Shown: piece by piece, positions 35,789 to 47,810 of the stretch
Layout of the letters: the number at the start of each line of letters is the position of its first letter
Numbering within the stretch: position 1 is the stretch's first letter
Assembly (NCBI GenBank): GCA_037501455.1
Contig: CM074865.1
Coordinates: forward strand, 14,392,501 to 14,456,500
Source of the DNA: Lantana camara
Lineage: Eukaryota > Streptophyta > Magnoliopsida > Lamiales > Verbenaceae
Direction of reading: 5' to 3'
DNA: 64,000 nt
Made by a program: the position numbers and the translations under genes
The notes under the pieces: model-generated
What the model was told of the DNA's origin: nothing
Databases searched by the model: none
Seen by the model: the letters and a program-made list of their open reading frames with translations, nothing else

Positions 35789-37197
35789 CGAGTTGGTATA
35801 CCAAATTTACGATTACTCATTAGCTCTTGTATTTATATTAACAATTTCTTTTCTTTCCTTGCTTCTTGAAACTGCATGCATACAGGCGTTCTCGTTGAAA
35901 GCACATGAGAGAGGCGGTATGCATAATGCATATTTTATTTTGAGACATCTAAGTCATTAACTATTTTTGAGATTTGGGGTATGATCTATAAATATAATAC
36001 CGAATATACAAAATATGAAAAAACTCATAAATTTTCTTTTCCTTTTTTTTTTTTTTTTTATATAAGAAAACCCTAAACAAAAATGATAAAACTACTAAAA
36101 CAGGATGTCTTAACTCTTAAACAAAATAAAAAATTTATTTAAATACACCAAATTAAATAAAATCTTATATAAACACACCAAATAATTAAAATAATTAAAA
36201 CTACTAAAGCAGGAATAATTGGTTTAAATCACCCTTATTTCATTATCTTTTATAGCTGTAACAATGGGAAGGCAACTTTCATATTAATCCTTTTTGTTAC
36301 ACTTTTTCTTCTTTAATTACTTTAGAAATAGGTTTATTACATTTACTTAATTACATTAGTACTTAAAACTAGCTAGAAGTAATTAAGCATACATTTCTAT
36401 TTATCAATCATAAACGATAAATTTATTGTACAGTAACAAAAAATGGTAAAAAATATGAACCCAAAATTTATGTGCTAGACCTAATCCACTAAAAAAACTA
36501 GCTAATAAGGTGATGGCTGAATTCGAATATTAAGGATTAACTTAAAGTATGAAATTACCAAACTAGTTCAAGATCAACTTAAAGCGTGAAATTTGACTCA
36601 AATGAGTCAACTTGATGCAAAATCGAATCCTTTTAATTGAGAGTCGATCTGAAATGTAAAATATCGTAATAATCAAGAGTCTAACTTAAATTGTGAAATT
36701 TCAGTGAAATTGAATACTTATAATTGAAAGTTAATCTAAAATAGAATTTCTAGTACCATATATGCTAGACTTAACTCATACTAAAAATTAATTAATAAGA
36801 TAAAAATTATCAAAATATTTTAAATTAATATGTAACTTAGTATTTATTCGACATGAAACGAGTTAAAAGAAAAAATTGATACTTTGTTTTTGTTTCATTT
36901 GATTCAATCATTTAAACAACATTTTTTTGGTTATTTAAGTCGTTAAGTGCCTCCATTCCCTCCCAGCAGCTAGTTAGTTGTCTTAATTGTGATTGGATAT
37001 AATTTGTTCTCAAGTGGGACTAACTCTCGCTGTTGTAATAGTTTGAGATTGTTCATACTTTATTACTTTCGCCGATATTATTGTATGCATGTTATCTTTT
37101 GCTTAACGTCTTGATTGGCATTTTCTTAAAAAAAAAAGTGCCTGCATTCCCTAGCTCAAAGTTAGATGTGATTAGAGAATAATTACTTGATTATTTA
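35789..37197. other. Intergenic AT-rich DNA
   Basis: About 1.4 kb with a poly-T run near 36040. No gene or element boundary was recognised. Confidence 0.5.
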
Positions 37198-37669
37198 GAG
37201 AGCGTTTGATATCCCATATTAGGCTCATTTGGCCCACTTAATTTTAGCTAATTTTTTGTTTGATACCACGTATTAAATGTGGTCGACCCGGAAGAGTTAA
37301 TCTTCGACCCGGTGTAATCTGCGTATTTTAGAGAGATTAAGTTCTCAAATAAATCTTAGGGGAGGGGGTGTGTTTATTGCAGATTAACTCTTATCTGTTA
37401 TAGATAAGTTTAAAAAATTAATTTGATTTTGTGGCTAAGTATAAAAATTACTATTTATTTCACTAAAAAATATAAAAATTACTATTTTAAATGATATTTC
37501 AGTTTAGAAGATATATCAAACAGGATAATAAGGGAAATTAGATACAACTAAATTTATTAATTGAATATATCAAACACAAGATTAACTTCTTGTAAAAGCA
37601 CTTAATTTTACTTAATTCCTCACAAATAAATTAAGTAAAATTGGATAATTTACATTATCAAATGTTCTC
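37198..37669. mobile_element. PIF/Harbinger-type MITE
   Basis: A 472-bp block with imperfect 14-bp terminal inverted repeats: GAGAGCGTTTGATA on the left, GAGAACATTTGATA on the reverse complement of the right (12 of 14 match). TTA flanks both ends (37195-37197 and 37670-37672), the three-base duplication typical of PIF/Harbinger. There is no transposase, so it is non-autonomous. Confidence 0.72.
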
Positions 37670-37672
37670 TTA

Positions 37673-37698
37673 CTTCTTTACGTGGCATAAGTTGAGCG

Positions 37699-37734
<36 letters not shown>

Positions 37735-38718
37735 CTGTGATTCTAACTTCATGCTCATCTTTGGACATTTAAATTTAAGTTGCTAACCTGGGATATGCCT
37801 GGATAACCAGACATTACAACACCAAAAAATATGCATTAAAACCCAGTCGTGCAAGCAGGCCAAACCACATTTTTAAAAATAATTTTTGAGAATTTCAAGA
37901 AAGAACAAAATCTGATTTTTGGGTTTTTTATTTTGTGTTCCACTAGTTGGAAACAGATTCTATTCCTTTTTATCTTTTTCTCATAGTTTTTATTTATTGT
38001 GTCCTTTCATACACATCGTGCAATGGTCGGCGTGGCAAACCCCCCCACCCCAAAATAAATTACCTAATTTATATGTAGTAATACTTGATTCCATGAGGGG
38101 GCAACACGAGGGATTAGTAAACTATGGGTTGGTGGAATGCAAGAATTCATGCAATATCCTGATTTAATTAATTACGTTTTATAACATTAGTTAGGAGAAG
38201 CTCATAAAATAGAGAGTATTTATAAATCCTTCTAATTTTGGAGTAGTAGAAGTTAAAATTATTGGAAAGTTGGGGTAGTAAAAGTGGTGAATATTTTAAA
38301 AAATAATAAATAAAAAAATAAACGAGTCTTGGAAGAAATAAATTGAGAAGCACTTTTTTTATACTTAATAAATTTCCATTATCCCGTGGAGGCGTGGTCG
38401 AGTGAAACTGATTCATTCATACTTAATAAAAAACCAAAAGTTTGAATTTTAATTTTTTTTTATATAGTGCAACTTTAAATTTTCTAAAGTTTGAATTTTT
38501 TTTTTTCTTTTTTTTTTTGATATGGTGCAACTTTAAATTTTCTAGCCAGTTGTCTCATCTAGGTAGATTTCCTATTATTTTCTCACTATTTTTCATGCCT
38601 TAGTTTCCTGCTAAACCATTAGAATTCTAACAAGTATCCAATTAAGAAAAATTGAAGTGTAGAAAATTCTTATATCTCTCTCTCTTTCTCTTTTTTTTTT
38701 AAAGAAAGAATTACTTAT
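37673..38718. other. Intergenic DNA with simple repeats
   Basis: Holds a TA microsatellite (37701-37730). A ~57-bp insertion-like segment is bounded by ATACTTAATAAA repeats (about 38363 and 38420). A short tandem duplication containing GGTGCAACTTTAAATTTTCT-like sequence lies at about 38440-38545. No gene seen; short open frames at 37919 and 38416 lack any recognisable feature. Confidence 0.5.
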
Positions 38719-38816
38719 TTTTTTTATTTTAAAATACACACCCCAAGTGAGATTCGAACTCGAGTCATTGCTCTGAAAAATGAGTCTATTAATAACTTGA
38801 ACTGACCCCTGTTGGT
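38719..38816 (-). mobile_element. tRNA-derived SINE, second copy
   Basis: On the minus strand: ACAGGGGTCAGTTCAAGT at the head, GAGTTCGAATCTC as a good B box, and a GTGTGTATTTTAAAATAAAA tail. Flanks AGAATTACTTAT (38707-38718) and AGAATTCTTAT (38817-38827) form a duplication with one indel. Same family as the copies at 34481 and 61651. Confidence 0.78.
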
Positions 38817-38827
38817 AGAATTCTTAT

Positions 38828-39878
38828 CTCTTAATCTTAATTAACACACATTACACTTCGTTTTCTCTATTCAAATAACTGTCCTATTCCTTTTTGTTTC
38901 AAACATATATTTTTTTTAATTACTCAAATCTTCTTTTTATTCTCTATTTTTTCAATTCTTACTAATAGATGACGGCTGAGCTTTGAAGCACATCTTCTCT
39001 TTGAACAAAAACTCATTTTCAATATGTACTCTTAAATTTTATGTTAAAATTTTTCAATTGTGATCAAAATTTCCTCATATAAAAGAAGTCCTAAAAGAAA
39101 CACACATATATATTACGAGAAAATATAAAATATAAGAAATAACTAAAAATTAATAAAATTCCCGCAAAGATTCAACGAAAAATTTATCTTTTTCAATTCA
39201 TCTCCAACATTGTTTGAAGTATGTGTAATTGAATTTTGAATGACAAGTGTGAAATGAGATTTGAAATGGGTAGAGAAAAATTCAAAAGAGATATCGAAGA
39301 TTAGAAAGCTTTTAATTCAATGATATTGAAAAGAGATATTGAAGATTACAAAGCTACATAAACTATTAAAGATTTTTTTTTTTTTTGAGACCAAGTATTT
39401 TGGTATTTGCATAAAATAATTGAAAAAAGAGTTAACATCAAGAAACATGAGAATTCTCCGCACCTCAATTTATGGAAGTTGAACACTTTGCAAAATTCTA
39501 GTCGTGTAATATGGAATCAAAGCAGGAAAAATAGTAAAAAATCTGCTCCATATCTCACCCTTTGAGATACCTATAATTTAACGAGTATATTAATCACTGT
39601 AGTCGAGAATAAACATATTATTCTAGACCATAGCACCTTTCACAAAATCTGAAGTCTCAAACTACATATGATCAATATATATTACTTGCAAATAATTACG
39701 TATTGGATCTGAGGTTTCATATATATAAGAGATTTTCTATATGCAAGTCAAATCATTGAGTTCAATGAACTAATAAATCACATCTCATATAGTTAATTTC
39801 TTGATGTCTCCAAAGTGATTTATTAAATACCTAGCTATACAATCATAAAACTAAGCATTATGGAACAAAACACTCATA
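38828..39878. other. Intergenic AT-rich DNA left of the Helitron
   Basis: About 1 kb without recognisable genes. It ends in the A that precedes the Helitron 5' TC. Confidence 0.5.
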
Positions 39879-40540
39879 TCTATACTATTATATATTTGAA
39901 AACCATATTTGACTATTTGACTTTTTGTGCATTTTGATGATGTGGCATTTTGTGGTTTTTTTGGAATTTTTAATCAAATAAAAAAATGTGATTGGTTGAT
40001 TTTATTTTATTATGAAAGGAAGTAATAAATAAGAAAAATAATTATCTTTGACAAGGTTGACTGAATGATATTTTGTGTTTTTTTAGATTTTCAATAAATA
40101 AAAAAAATATGATTGGCGCATTTTATTTTTGTATATTATTTTATCATGAAAATAAATAATAATTAAGAAAAATAATTATTTTTGAAAATTCATAATGTAA
40201 TTTTTTATGTGTACTTTTTTTTATAATGTATAATTCTTAGAATTTCGAATTATTTTTATATTTAAAAAGATTATTATTGATATTTCCAAAATAAATCTTT
40301 TCTTATTTGATATAAACTCATTATTAATTATTTTACGAGATATAAATTAATTTTTATTTATCCTAATCATCAATTATAAAATAAATTCAAGAGTTTTAAT
40401 TGAGTGTCAATATAATTAATCTCTTAAAAGCGAATTAATTAATTAATTACTTAAATTACTCCATCCAATTAATTAATTTTTTCAAATTTAAAATTAATAC
40501 TTAATAAATTTATATCTATATCTAAATCTATATCTATCGA

Positions 40541-40615
40541 TATTATTATATATTTGAAAATCACATTTGATTATTTGATTTTTTGTGCATTTTGATGATG
40601 TGGAACTATGTTAAT
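40541..40615 (+). repeat. Internal duplicate of the Helitron 5' end
   Basis: TATTATTATATATTTGAAAA and the following GCATTTTGATGATGTGG repeat the first ~70 bp of the Helitron with few changes. It may be the start of an older Helitron or a duplication of the terminus. Confidence 0.65.
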
Positions 40616-40970
40616 TTGTAAATTTTAATTTTCAAAACCCGGAAAAAGGGCACTTTAATTACATAATTATGCTAAACATGACCATAAACACATTATGCTA
40701 AACATGACCATAAACACTATATATTAGAACATAAGTTATGCAATTAGAAAAGAAAAACATATTTGATATAAATTCAGTATTAATTATTTTATGAGATATA
40801 AATTAATTTTTATTTATCCTAATCATCAATTATAAAATAAATTCAAAAGTTTTAATTGAGTGTCAATATAATTAATCTCCTAAAAGTGAATTAATTAATT
40901 AATTGCTTAATTACTCCATCCAATTAATTAATTTTTTTCAAACTTAAAATTAATACTTATTATATTATAC

Positions 40971-42220
40971 TTTAAAAATTATTTCATTGGTCAATTAAAT
41001 TTTCAACCTATTTAATATTTTAATTATTTACTAAATTCCACTAATTAAGACATTAATATCATAAATTTGGAAAAGTCAACTAATATCATTTTATTTATGT
41101 AAACTTTTCAAATTATTTACTCAATCCCACTAATTGAGATATTAATCCCATAAATATAGAAAACCTCAATTAATATCAATTTATGTCAAGAATTTTACAG
41201 GTAAATTTATAATTCTAATTTATTGTGATATGCACGGTATAATTATTGATGATGTGGAACTATGTTAATTTGTAAATTTTAATTTTCAAAACCCGGAAAA
41301 AGGGCACATTAATTACATAAATTTGTCATATTCATTATTTGTACTATTATTGAGTTGCCCATAATAAAGGATTTAGTTTGCTAAATAAATAAATGAATGA
41401 AAACCCCTTAATCTATGCTCCATTTAAGAATTTTATGATTTTTTTAACATTTTTATTCTTTAAAAATTATTTCATTGGTCAATTAAATTTTCAACCTATT
41501 TAATATTTTAATTATTTACTAAATTCCACTAATTAAGACATTAATATCATAAATTTGGAAAAGTCAACTAATATCATTTTATTTATGTAAACTTTTCAAA
41601 TTATTTACTCAATCCCACTAATTGAGATATTAATCCCATAAATATAGAAAACCTCAATTAATATCAATTTATGTCAAGAATTTTACAGGTAAATTTATAA
41701 TTCTAATTTATTGTGATATGCACGGTATAATTGTTGATGATGTGGAACTATGTTAATTTGTAAATTTTAATTTTCAAAACCCGGAAAAAGGGCACATTAA
41801 TTACATAAATTTGTCATATTCATTATTTGTACTATTATTGAGTTGCCCATAATAAAGGATTTAATTTGCTAACTAAATAAATGAATGAAAACCCCTTAAT
41901 CTATGCTCCATTTAAGAATTTTATGATTTTTTAAATATTTTTATTCTTTAAAAATTATTTCATTGGTCAATTAATTTTTCAACCTATTTAATATTTTAAT
42001 TATTTACTAAATTCCACTAATTAAGACATTAATATCATAAATTTAGAAAAGTCAACTAATATCATTTTATTTTTGTCAACTTTTTAAATTATTTACTCAA
42101 TCCCACTAATTGAGATATTAATCCCATAAATATAAAAAACCTCAATTAATATCAATTTATGTCAAGAATTTTATAGGTAAATTTATAATTCTAATTTATT
42201 GGGATATGCACGGTATAATT
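40971..42220. repeat. 488-bp tandem repeat, about 2.5 copies
   Basis: Copies start at 40971, 41459 and 41947 (TTTAAAAATTATTTCATTGG), an exact period of 488 in both steps, with only scattered differences. Each contains GATATGCACGGTATAATT and AACCCGGAAAAAGGGCAC. The last copy is partial. It lies in the 5' half of the Helitron. Confidence 0.88.
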
Positions 42221-42439
42221 AAGCCATATAATTATATAAATTGTTACTATTACTAATTTATAATCCATGCTATAATTAAGTCATATAATTAAGCGGGATA
42301 TGCACGGCATAATTAAGCCATATAATTATATAAATTGTTACCGTTACTAATTTATAAATCTAAACTAATATTAAGCTATATAATTAAGCCAAATCATTAA
42401 TTAACCTGCACAAAGACTTTTATATATAGAGATGTAGTT

Positions 42440-43477
42440 GGCACAAAGCTTATTTACGACATTAGTTTTATAATGTTACTTTGGGCACAAACTTTCAATA
42501 CAACTCAGGTAATCTCTTCTTTAATTATTGAATCTGTTTTTGCACCGTATATCATAAATTATGATTATAATGATTCACAACATATTTATATTTTAATTGT
42601 TTAAGGTATCTATTGTATGCTAATTCATAATTTTTTCGTCTCTTTTTTCTTTTCAGATAGCATATGTGACACAATAATTTTATATGTATTTTTGTTCAGT
42701 GATAATTTATGTATTGTGTGTATGTGTTTTTTGATTTTATGATTTTTCTTGATTTTTTGATAGAGAATTATATCCTTGTGAAGCTGTTGTCCAAGTGCGC
42801 TGTGTGTGAAAGGTAATTTTTTGTGTATATATATAATTTTAATGACAATTTATGAATTAGTAGTGTGTTTTTTTCTTGCACATTTACAATACATTTGTAT
42901 TTTAATATATTGTGGTATTTACTTATATATTAATTTATAGTTTTTTCTCCGTGTTTTAACACAGAATTATCTTCTTCTGAAGTTTTGTTCAAGTACCTAT
43001 CAGTAAAGAGGTAATTTGTACACATATTATTAATTTGTTCAAGAATAATTTATATATTATGTATTAATTTTTTTAATATAGATTATTTGTATATTTAGAG
43101 TACAAAAATAATTTTTAATACAGATTATTTGTATATATCCACACGTAAATAATTTTTATTTATTTGTACTCTACACAGAAATATATATATATATATTTCT
43201 TTCTTTCTTTTCTTACTATTCTTATCCAAATATGTGATATTTAATTTAATTCTTTTGTTAACGATAAATATTCACACTTTTTTTTTTTTGAAATTTTTAA
43301 ATGTCCAATTCATTGTATGTTAATAGAATTATGAATTGAGAAAATAAATTGCGATAAATTATGGTATACAACCTGCAATCATTACCAGAGTGGTTGCATA
43401 CCTTATTCAGGATAAATGATATGCATTAGTTGCAACGACGTTGTTAATGCCACTATCAGGTAATCTTTTTCAGATAT
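42440..43477 (+). pseudogene. Decayed exon-like blocks in the Helitron
   Basis: Several short blocks look like plant exons bounded by AG and GT. One ends near 42509 at CAACTCAG|GTAATC. Two similar blocks follow AG and end ...AAAG|GTAATTT near 42811 and ...AGAG|GTAATTT near 43010; their sequences (AATTATATCCTTGTGAAGCT and AATTATCTTCTTCTGAAGTT) look like duplicates. A fourth block ends near 43459 at CACTATCAG|GTAATC. They contain stops or are too short to name. By position they probably belong with the RPA-like exon at 48697, now separated from them by the TR-GAG insertion. Confidence 0.4.
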
Positions 43478-43482
43478 GTATT

Positions 43483-44306
43483 TGATAACGCCGGAAATTG
43501 GTCGCCTTTGAAAGTGTGTAGTCGGCTTCGAATCTCCGACGAATCAATTAAATGTGGGTTCTTTTACCAAATCCGATTGTTTGGATTGAAGGGAGTTGAG
43601 CTGAAATTTCGGCAGAGTTTCGGTATGTAATTTTGTGTCCTTTTTTGGTGAAAGAAATGATATTTATACTCCTGGTCGGAGCTGGCGCGAGCTTGATCTG
43701 ACTTAGTGGGCGCGAGAATTGCGGACCACGTACTTAGATCGTGGGGTGGTTGGCGAGTGGGGGCAACCGTCGACGTTGGGCTCGTGCTAAGCGCTCAAGG
43801 AGTGAGCACTTACATGCCGAGCACTTACAAGTCGAGCTCTTCCCTTAGCCAATTTTGAGAGGTTATGCTAGTATTTACGAGCTGGGCACTCTATAGGACG
43901 AGCTCTTCCCTTAGTTAATTTTAAGGGGTTATACTTAGCACTTACGAGCTGGGCACTTGATAGAACGAACTCTTCCCTTAGCCAATTTTAAGGGGTTATG
44001 TGGGCGCTCTTACGAGGTGGGCGCTCCTACGAGGTGGGCACTCTTACGAGGTGCACTCTTACGAGGTGAATACTCTATAGAACGAGGACTTGCCTTAGTC
44101 AATTTTAGCTAGTTATGTCAAGCACTTACGAGCTGGGCCCTCGATAGAACGAGGGCTTCCCTTAGCCAATTTTAAGGAGTATACTAAGCACTTACGAGGT
44201 GAGCACTTGGTATGACGAGCCCTTGCCTTAGCCGATTTTAAGAATACGAGGATTATGGATAGTCTAAAATACGAGGAGGTTACTTAGTCATTTTTCGGTA
44301 CAATCA
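43483..44306 (-). repeat. 3' LTR of the TR-GAG element
   Basis: Read by eye against 47811-48634 it appears identical except for G at 43659 (A at 47987). The LTR body holds many repeats of a CACTTACGAGCTGGGCACT-type unit followed by CTTAGCCAATTTTAAGG. Confidence 0.93.
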
Positions 44307-44322
44307 TTTGCCCCCCCGCTCC
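44307..44322 (-). other. Polypurine tract of the TR-GAG element
   Basis: On the minus strand this reads GAGCGGGGGGGCAAA up to the LTR edge, a G-rich plus-strand primer. Confidence 0.8.
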
Positions 44323-45418
44323 TCGAGTACGATGCGTGCGAGGTTCTCGTGGAGCGAGAGTGTCAAGTCCTAAAACTTTGAAATTTTCGAACACTTTTCG
44401 CGTCGTTTGTTACAGTATTATTCCGTATTTTAGGGTTTTGACTTTTCAAAAAATATTTCCACGGTGAACTGAATTCATTTTTACCACGAGTGTTGAGTGC
44501 TCGTATCCATTTGAGCAGAACGAGGGGCTGCTCAGATTTTCCATAGCATTGAGGTAATCTCTGAGCTCTATCCTTGAGTTATTTTCCTTGAATTGCTTGG
44601 ATTGGGTTTCTGTATGTCGAGATGCTTTCCATACCACAATCCTTATTCGTCGGGTTGGAATAGTAAAGTTGATATGAGTTGCGAGCAGGGTGCTCGGATT
44701 GAGTGGGTTGTTGAGAGCTCGGGTGTTGGTAACGAGGCCATCGAGGAAGTAGTATAATTTAATTCCTTAGGTTTATGCTCGTCCAGTATAGCTATGTCGA
44801 ACACTCATACCTGGCTTATTTTTAGAATCTTATGACGGGAATCGAGCACTTTTCTCGTCTTGCCTCCCGCTATAAGAATAGAAAAAACGAGCATAGACAT
44901 TTGTATGGGCAAGCTACCTCCAATCTCCAGTTACGCATTAAGTCCTTTGAAGGCGAACGAAAGAGTCCAGATGAAGGCGAACGAAAGAGTCCAGATGAAG
45001 GCTTAAGTAGAGCGAGATGGTGCGCCTTGAGCCGAATGCGAAGCTTGAGGAGTTCGAGGGCGCGTCCACTGTTCAGACTCGTACGGACATGGTCGAGGGC
45101 TAGCGCTTCATGAGGAGTCCATTGTTTGATATTGTTTGTGCTCTTAACAATATCATTGGATTCCAGGCCATATTTGAGCATGCGTACAACCAGCTCAACT
45201 ACTTGGGTGTCATTCGTGAAGGTGCAGAGGTTGATGCGATTGATCTTGAAAAGGATGATAAATGAGGCCGGTACTTGGTTGTATGGGCCAGGTTCGACCT
45301 TACAGGGTGTTACTGCTAATGAGCTCGGATTTGCCATTGATGAGATCAGAGCCGTAGTCGTTGAGAGGGGTGTCACTCGACCAAGGATGATGGCGTTCCA
45401 ATCGAATGTGAAGTTGAG
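44323..45418. other. TR-GAG 3' internal region, unidentified
   Basis: About 1.1 kb between the purine tract and the minisatellite. It has a 24-bp tandem duplication (GAAGGCGAACGAAAGAGTCC unit) at about 44949-45000. On the minus strand an open frame of 288 codons (45736-44870) runs through here and the minisatellite; it is in the -1 frame relative to gag and begins at gag's stop, but shows no protease or other domain. On the plus strand short coding-like pieces occur (about 45110-45260) with stops. This may be a remnant of the antisense gene that Tat elements carry here. Confidence 0.4.
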
Positions 45419-45811
45419 GATGAGCGAGAGTTGGTCATAACTCGAGGCGAGCATGGCGATGGGGGTGCCATGATCGGGGCGATCGAAGATGAAGCTCAGG
45501 ATGAGCGAGAGTTGGTCGCAGCTTGGCGCGAGCGTGACAACGAGGTTGTCGTGGCCGAGGCGACCGAAGGCGTTGCTCAGGATGAGTGAGAGTTGGTCGC
45601 GGCTCGGGACCAGCGTGGCGACGAGGGTGCCGTGGTCGAGACGACCAAAGGCGTTGCTCAGTGAGAGCTCATCGTGGCTCGGGTTGAGCGTGGCGACGAG
45701 GGTGCCGTGGTCGGGACGACCGAAGGTGTTGCTCAAGAGGAGCGAGAGTTGGTCGCGGCTCGGGACGAGCGTGGCGACGAGGATGTCATGGCCAAGGCGA
45801 CCAAAGGCGTT
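45419..45811. repeat. 81-bp minisatellite, five copies
   Basis: Copies start at 45419, 45500, 45581, 45662 (75 bp) and 45737 (75 bp). 81 bp is 27 codons. On the plus strand the unit reads as a charged, helix-prone peptide of the DERELVAARDERGDE type, with two TGA breaks. On the minus strand it reads as GRLDHGTLVATL-type repeats. The last copy overlaps the C-terminal end of gag. Confidence 0.88.
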
Positions 45812-47733
45812 GAGGCGAGGATGTCATCAGGTGTCTGCTTAGTGCCCTTAGCTACTCGTCGATCGCGTCGCGGACTGCATGAGCGCGAGCACGAGCGAGA
45901 CCGACGAGGGCTGCGTGAGCGAGAGCGAGCTCTGTCTCCTGGCTTTCTATGATTTCGATCCATGGACTTAACAAATTCTGATAGTTTGCCACCAGCTACG
46001 AGGCGTTGGATCTCCTTCTCCAAGCTGATGCACTCATCTGTGTCATGTCCGTTCTGTTGGTGAAATGCACAGTACTTGTTGGAGCGAGAGTTCTTCTCGC
46101 GTTGGGGCATTGGACGAGGCTTCTGGAACATTTTCGAACCAACAATGTTCAGAATCTCAGAGTTGCGTTTGGTGAGTTCAACTCGTGGCCCCCCGGGGAG
46201 GGGTCCTGCTCGTCGTTCTCTACACTCCTCCCTATTTGAGCTTCTTGATAGTCTATCCTGGACACGCGTTCGTTTCATGCGAGCCATGTCTTCCTGCTCC
46301 ATGTACTCACTTGCTATCCTCTGGAGATGGACCATATCCTTGGGTCTTTGACGAGCAATAGCATTTCCACACTCCGCACTGATCTTGGAGTCATTCAGCC
46401 CTTGGTAAACCGCTTGCCTTAGGAAATCGCCGGATGGACTCTCAACCTTGGTTAGTTCAGCACCAAAAAGAGCGAAGAATTCTCGTAAAGTTTCATTGGG
46501 ACCTTGCTCAACGTTCCAGAGGTATGTAGTGGGCAACTTGGTTTCCTTCAAGGGGCTGAAATGGCTATCAAATTGCTCGTACAAGTGATCAAGGCTCCGA
46601 ATCGAGCCCGGGGGAAGTCGCTTGAACCAATCATAAGCAGTTCCCGAGAGCGAAGTAACGAAGATCTTGCACCAGAAATCCAGTGGATGCTCGTACAAAT
46701 GCATGAGGTGGTCGAAGGCTGTTAAGTGCTCCTCAGGATCGCTCGTACCATCATAGCGAGGAACGTTGGTGGGAACCTTTGAATCTCCTGCTCGCGCCAT
46801 CAATATCTCCTCGCAAAGTGGTGAGGCTCGCTCAGCCCTCGATCTTTGGGGTCGCCTATTTCTCCGGCGCGGGGAGAGTTCGATGGGCCTCTCCCGATCA
46901 CCTCGGACAGGACGACGCTGGGGCTTGTCGACTACCTCCTCGTCTCAGTGCCGCGCCGGTCGGTGACGAACTTCATCATCCCGACCTCTTGCATCTCGGT
47001 GATGAACTTCATCTTGGTTACCAACCTGAGACCCTTCTACGATCCTGCTCAGGATAGCACGCAAGTTCTGGGTCTCCTTTTCCAACTGAGTGAGACGGTC
47101 ATTCTCTTTCTCCCCTGCTCGAGTTTTAGAACGTTGAGCGGGGTTGAGGGAATCCGGTTCCTCCTCATCTTCCACCATGGTCTGTTTCCCATCGCGTCGC
47201 ACAAACGGGACTTGGTCATCGTCATCCGGAGGTGGGATAGGGTCTCGTACTCGGCTCGGTCCCGCTACCGTTGGATTTGTCCCGGTACGAACGGGTGGGG
47301 GATCCGTTCGAACGGGCGGTTCCTCTTGTAGCGGCCGGTTGGCCGTGCGCTCTGCTCCGCTCGTCATGACGGTAGTGCGAGGTGGAGCAATGGTGGCCTG
47401 GACTCCTCCGATCTGGGCTTGCGTTCCACCCTGAAGCCCCCATACCATGTTAAACAACAATGGGTTCAGCAGCAGCGGGTTTATGCCTGCCGGAATGTTT
47501 AAGTTTTGATTCATTCCGGTGCCGAGGGCTTGCAAGGAGTGGACGGGCAGACTGAAGTCCACGGTGGCTCCAGTTCGATTTTTCTTATGCGGGAACGCAG
47601 GCGGCAAACGGCGCAACACGTCGATGTTCGCCTGACTCACGTTGATGTTCGCTTGAGTTACTCGGGTTGGGGATAGTCGCGGCGGCAAACTAGAGCTGCG
47701 CTCGTCACGACTTCTAGTTTCAGATCCTGTCAT
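45733..47733 (-). pseudogene. gag of the TR-GAG element, one in-frame stop
   Basis: A 667-codon frame on the minus strand from an ATG at 47733 (MTGSETRSRDERSS) to the TGA at 45735-45733, broken only by a TGA at 46947-46945. The frame is open on both sides of that stop, so there is one lesion (CGA-to-TGA type). Before the stop lies a Pro-rich region. After it comes the capsid domain of the Retrotrans_gag type (FVTSLSGTAYDWFKRLPPGS, about 46680-46600), then a zinc knuckle C-x2-H-x4-H-x4-C (CAFHQQNGHDTDEC, about 46080-46039) and an Arg/Ser-rich tail. It is homologous to the gypsy gag at 2372 but clearly diverged. The nearest ATG upstream of 47733 lies in the primer-site region and is unlikely to be used. 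Confidence 0.87.
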
Positions 47734-47789
47734 CTTCCAAACGAAAATAAAGAGAATAACCTTGGAAAAAGATTGGGAAATCCGGTGGT

Positions 47790-47807
47790 TTCCCACAGAC
47801 GGCGCCA
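47790..47807 (-). other. Primer-binding site of the TR-GAG element
   Basis: On the minus strand TGGCGCCGTCTGTGGGAA, three bases from the LTR. It is identical over 18 bases to the gypsy primer site at 2330-2347. Confidence 0.88.
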
Positions 47808-47810
47808 AAC

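Noticed and set aside
35518..35960. Overlapping open frames of about 100 codons on both strands
   Set aside because: They come from a foldback palindrome; no splice structure, homology or promoter.
38363..38431. 57-bp segment between ATACTTAATAAA repeats as a tiny transposon
   Set aside because: Too short and without terminal inverted repeats or tail; could be filler DNA or a local duplication.
40971..42220. Possible satellite or CRISPR-like array
   Set aside because: There are no spacers; the repeat units are contiguous 488-bp copies within a Helitron in a plant genome.
46006..47434. Plus-strand frames opposite the TR-GAG gag
   Set aside because: They are shadows of the minus-strand Gag frame, which has the capsid and zinc-knuckle motifs.
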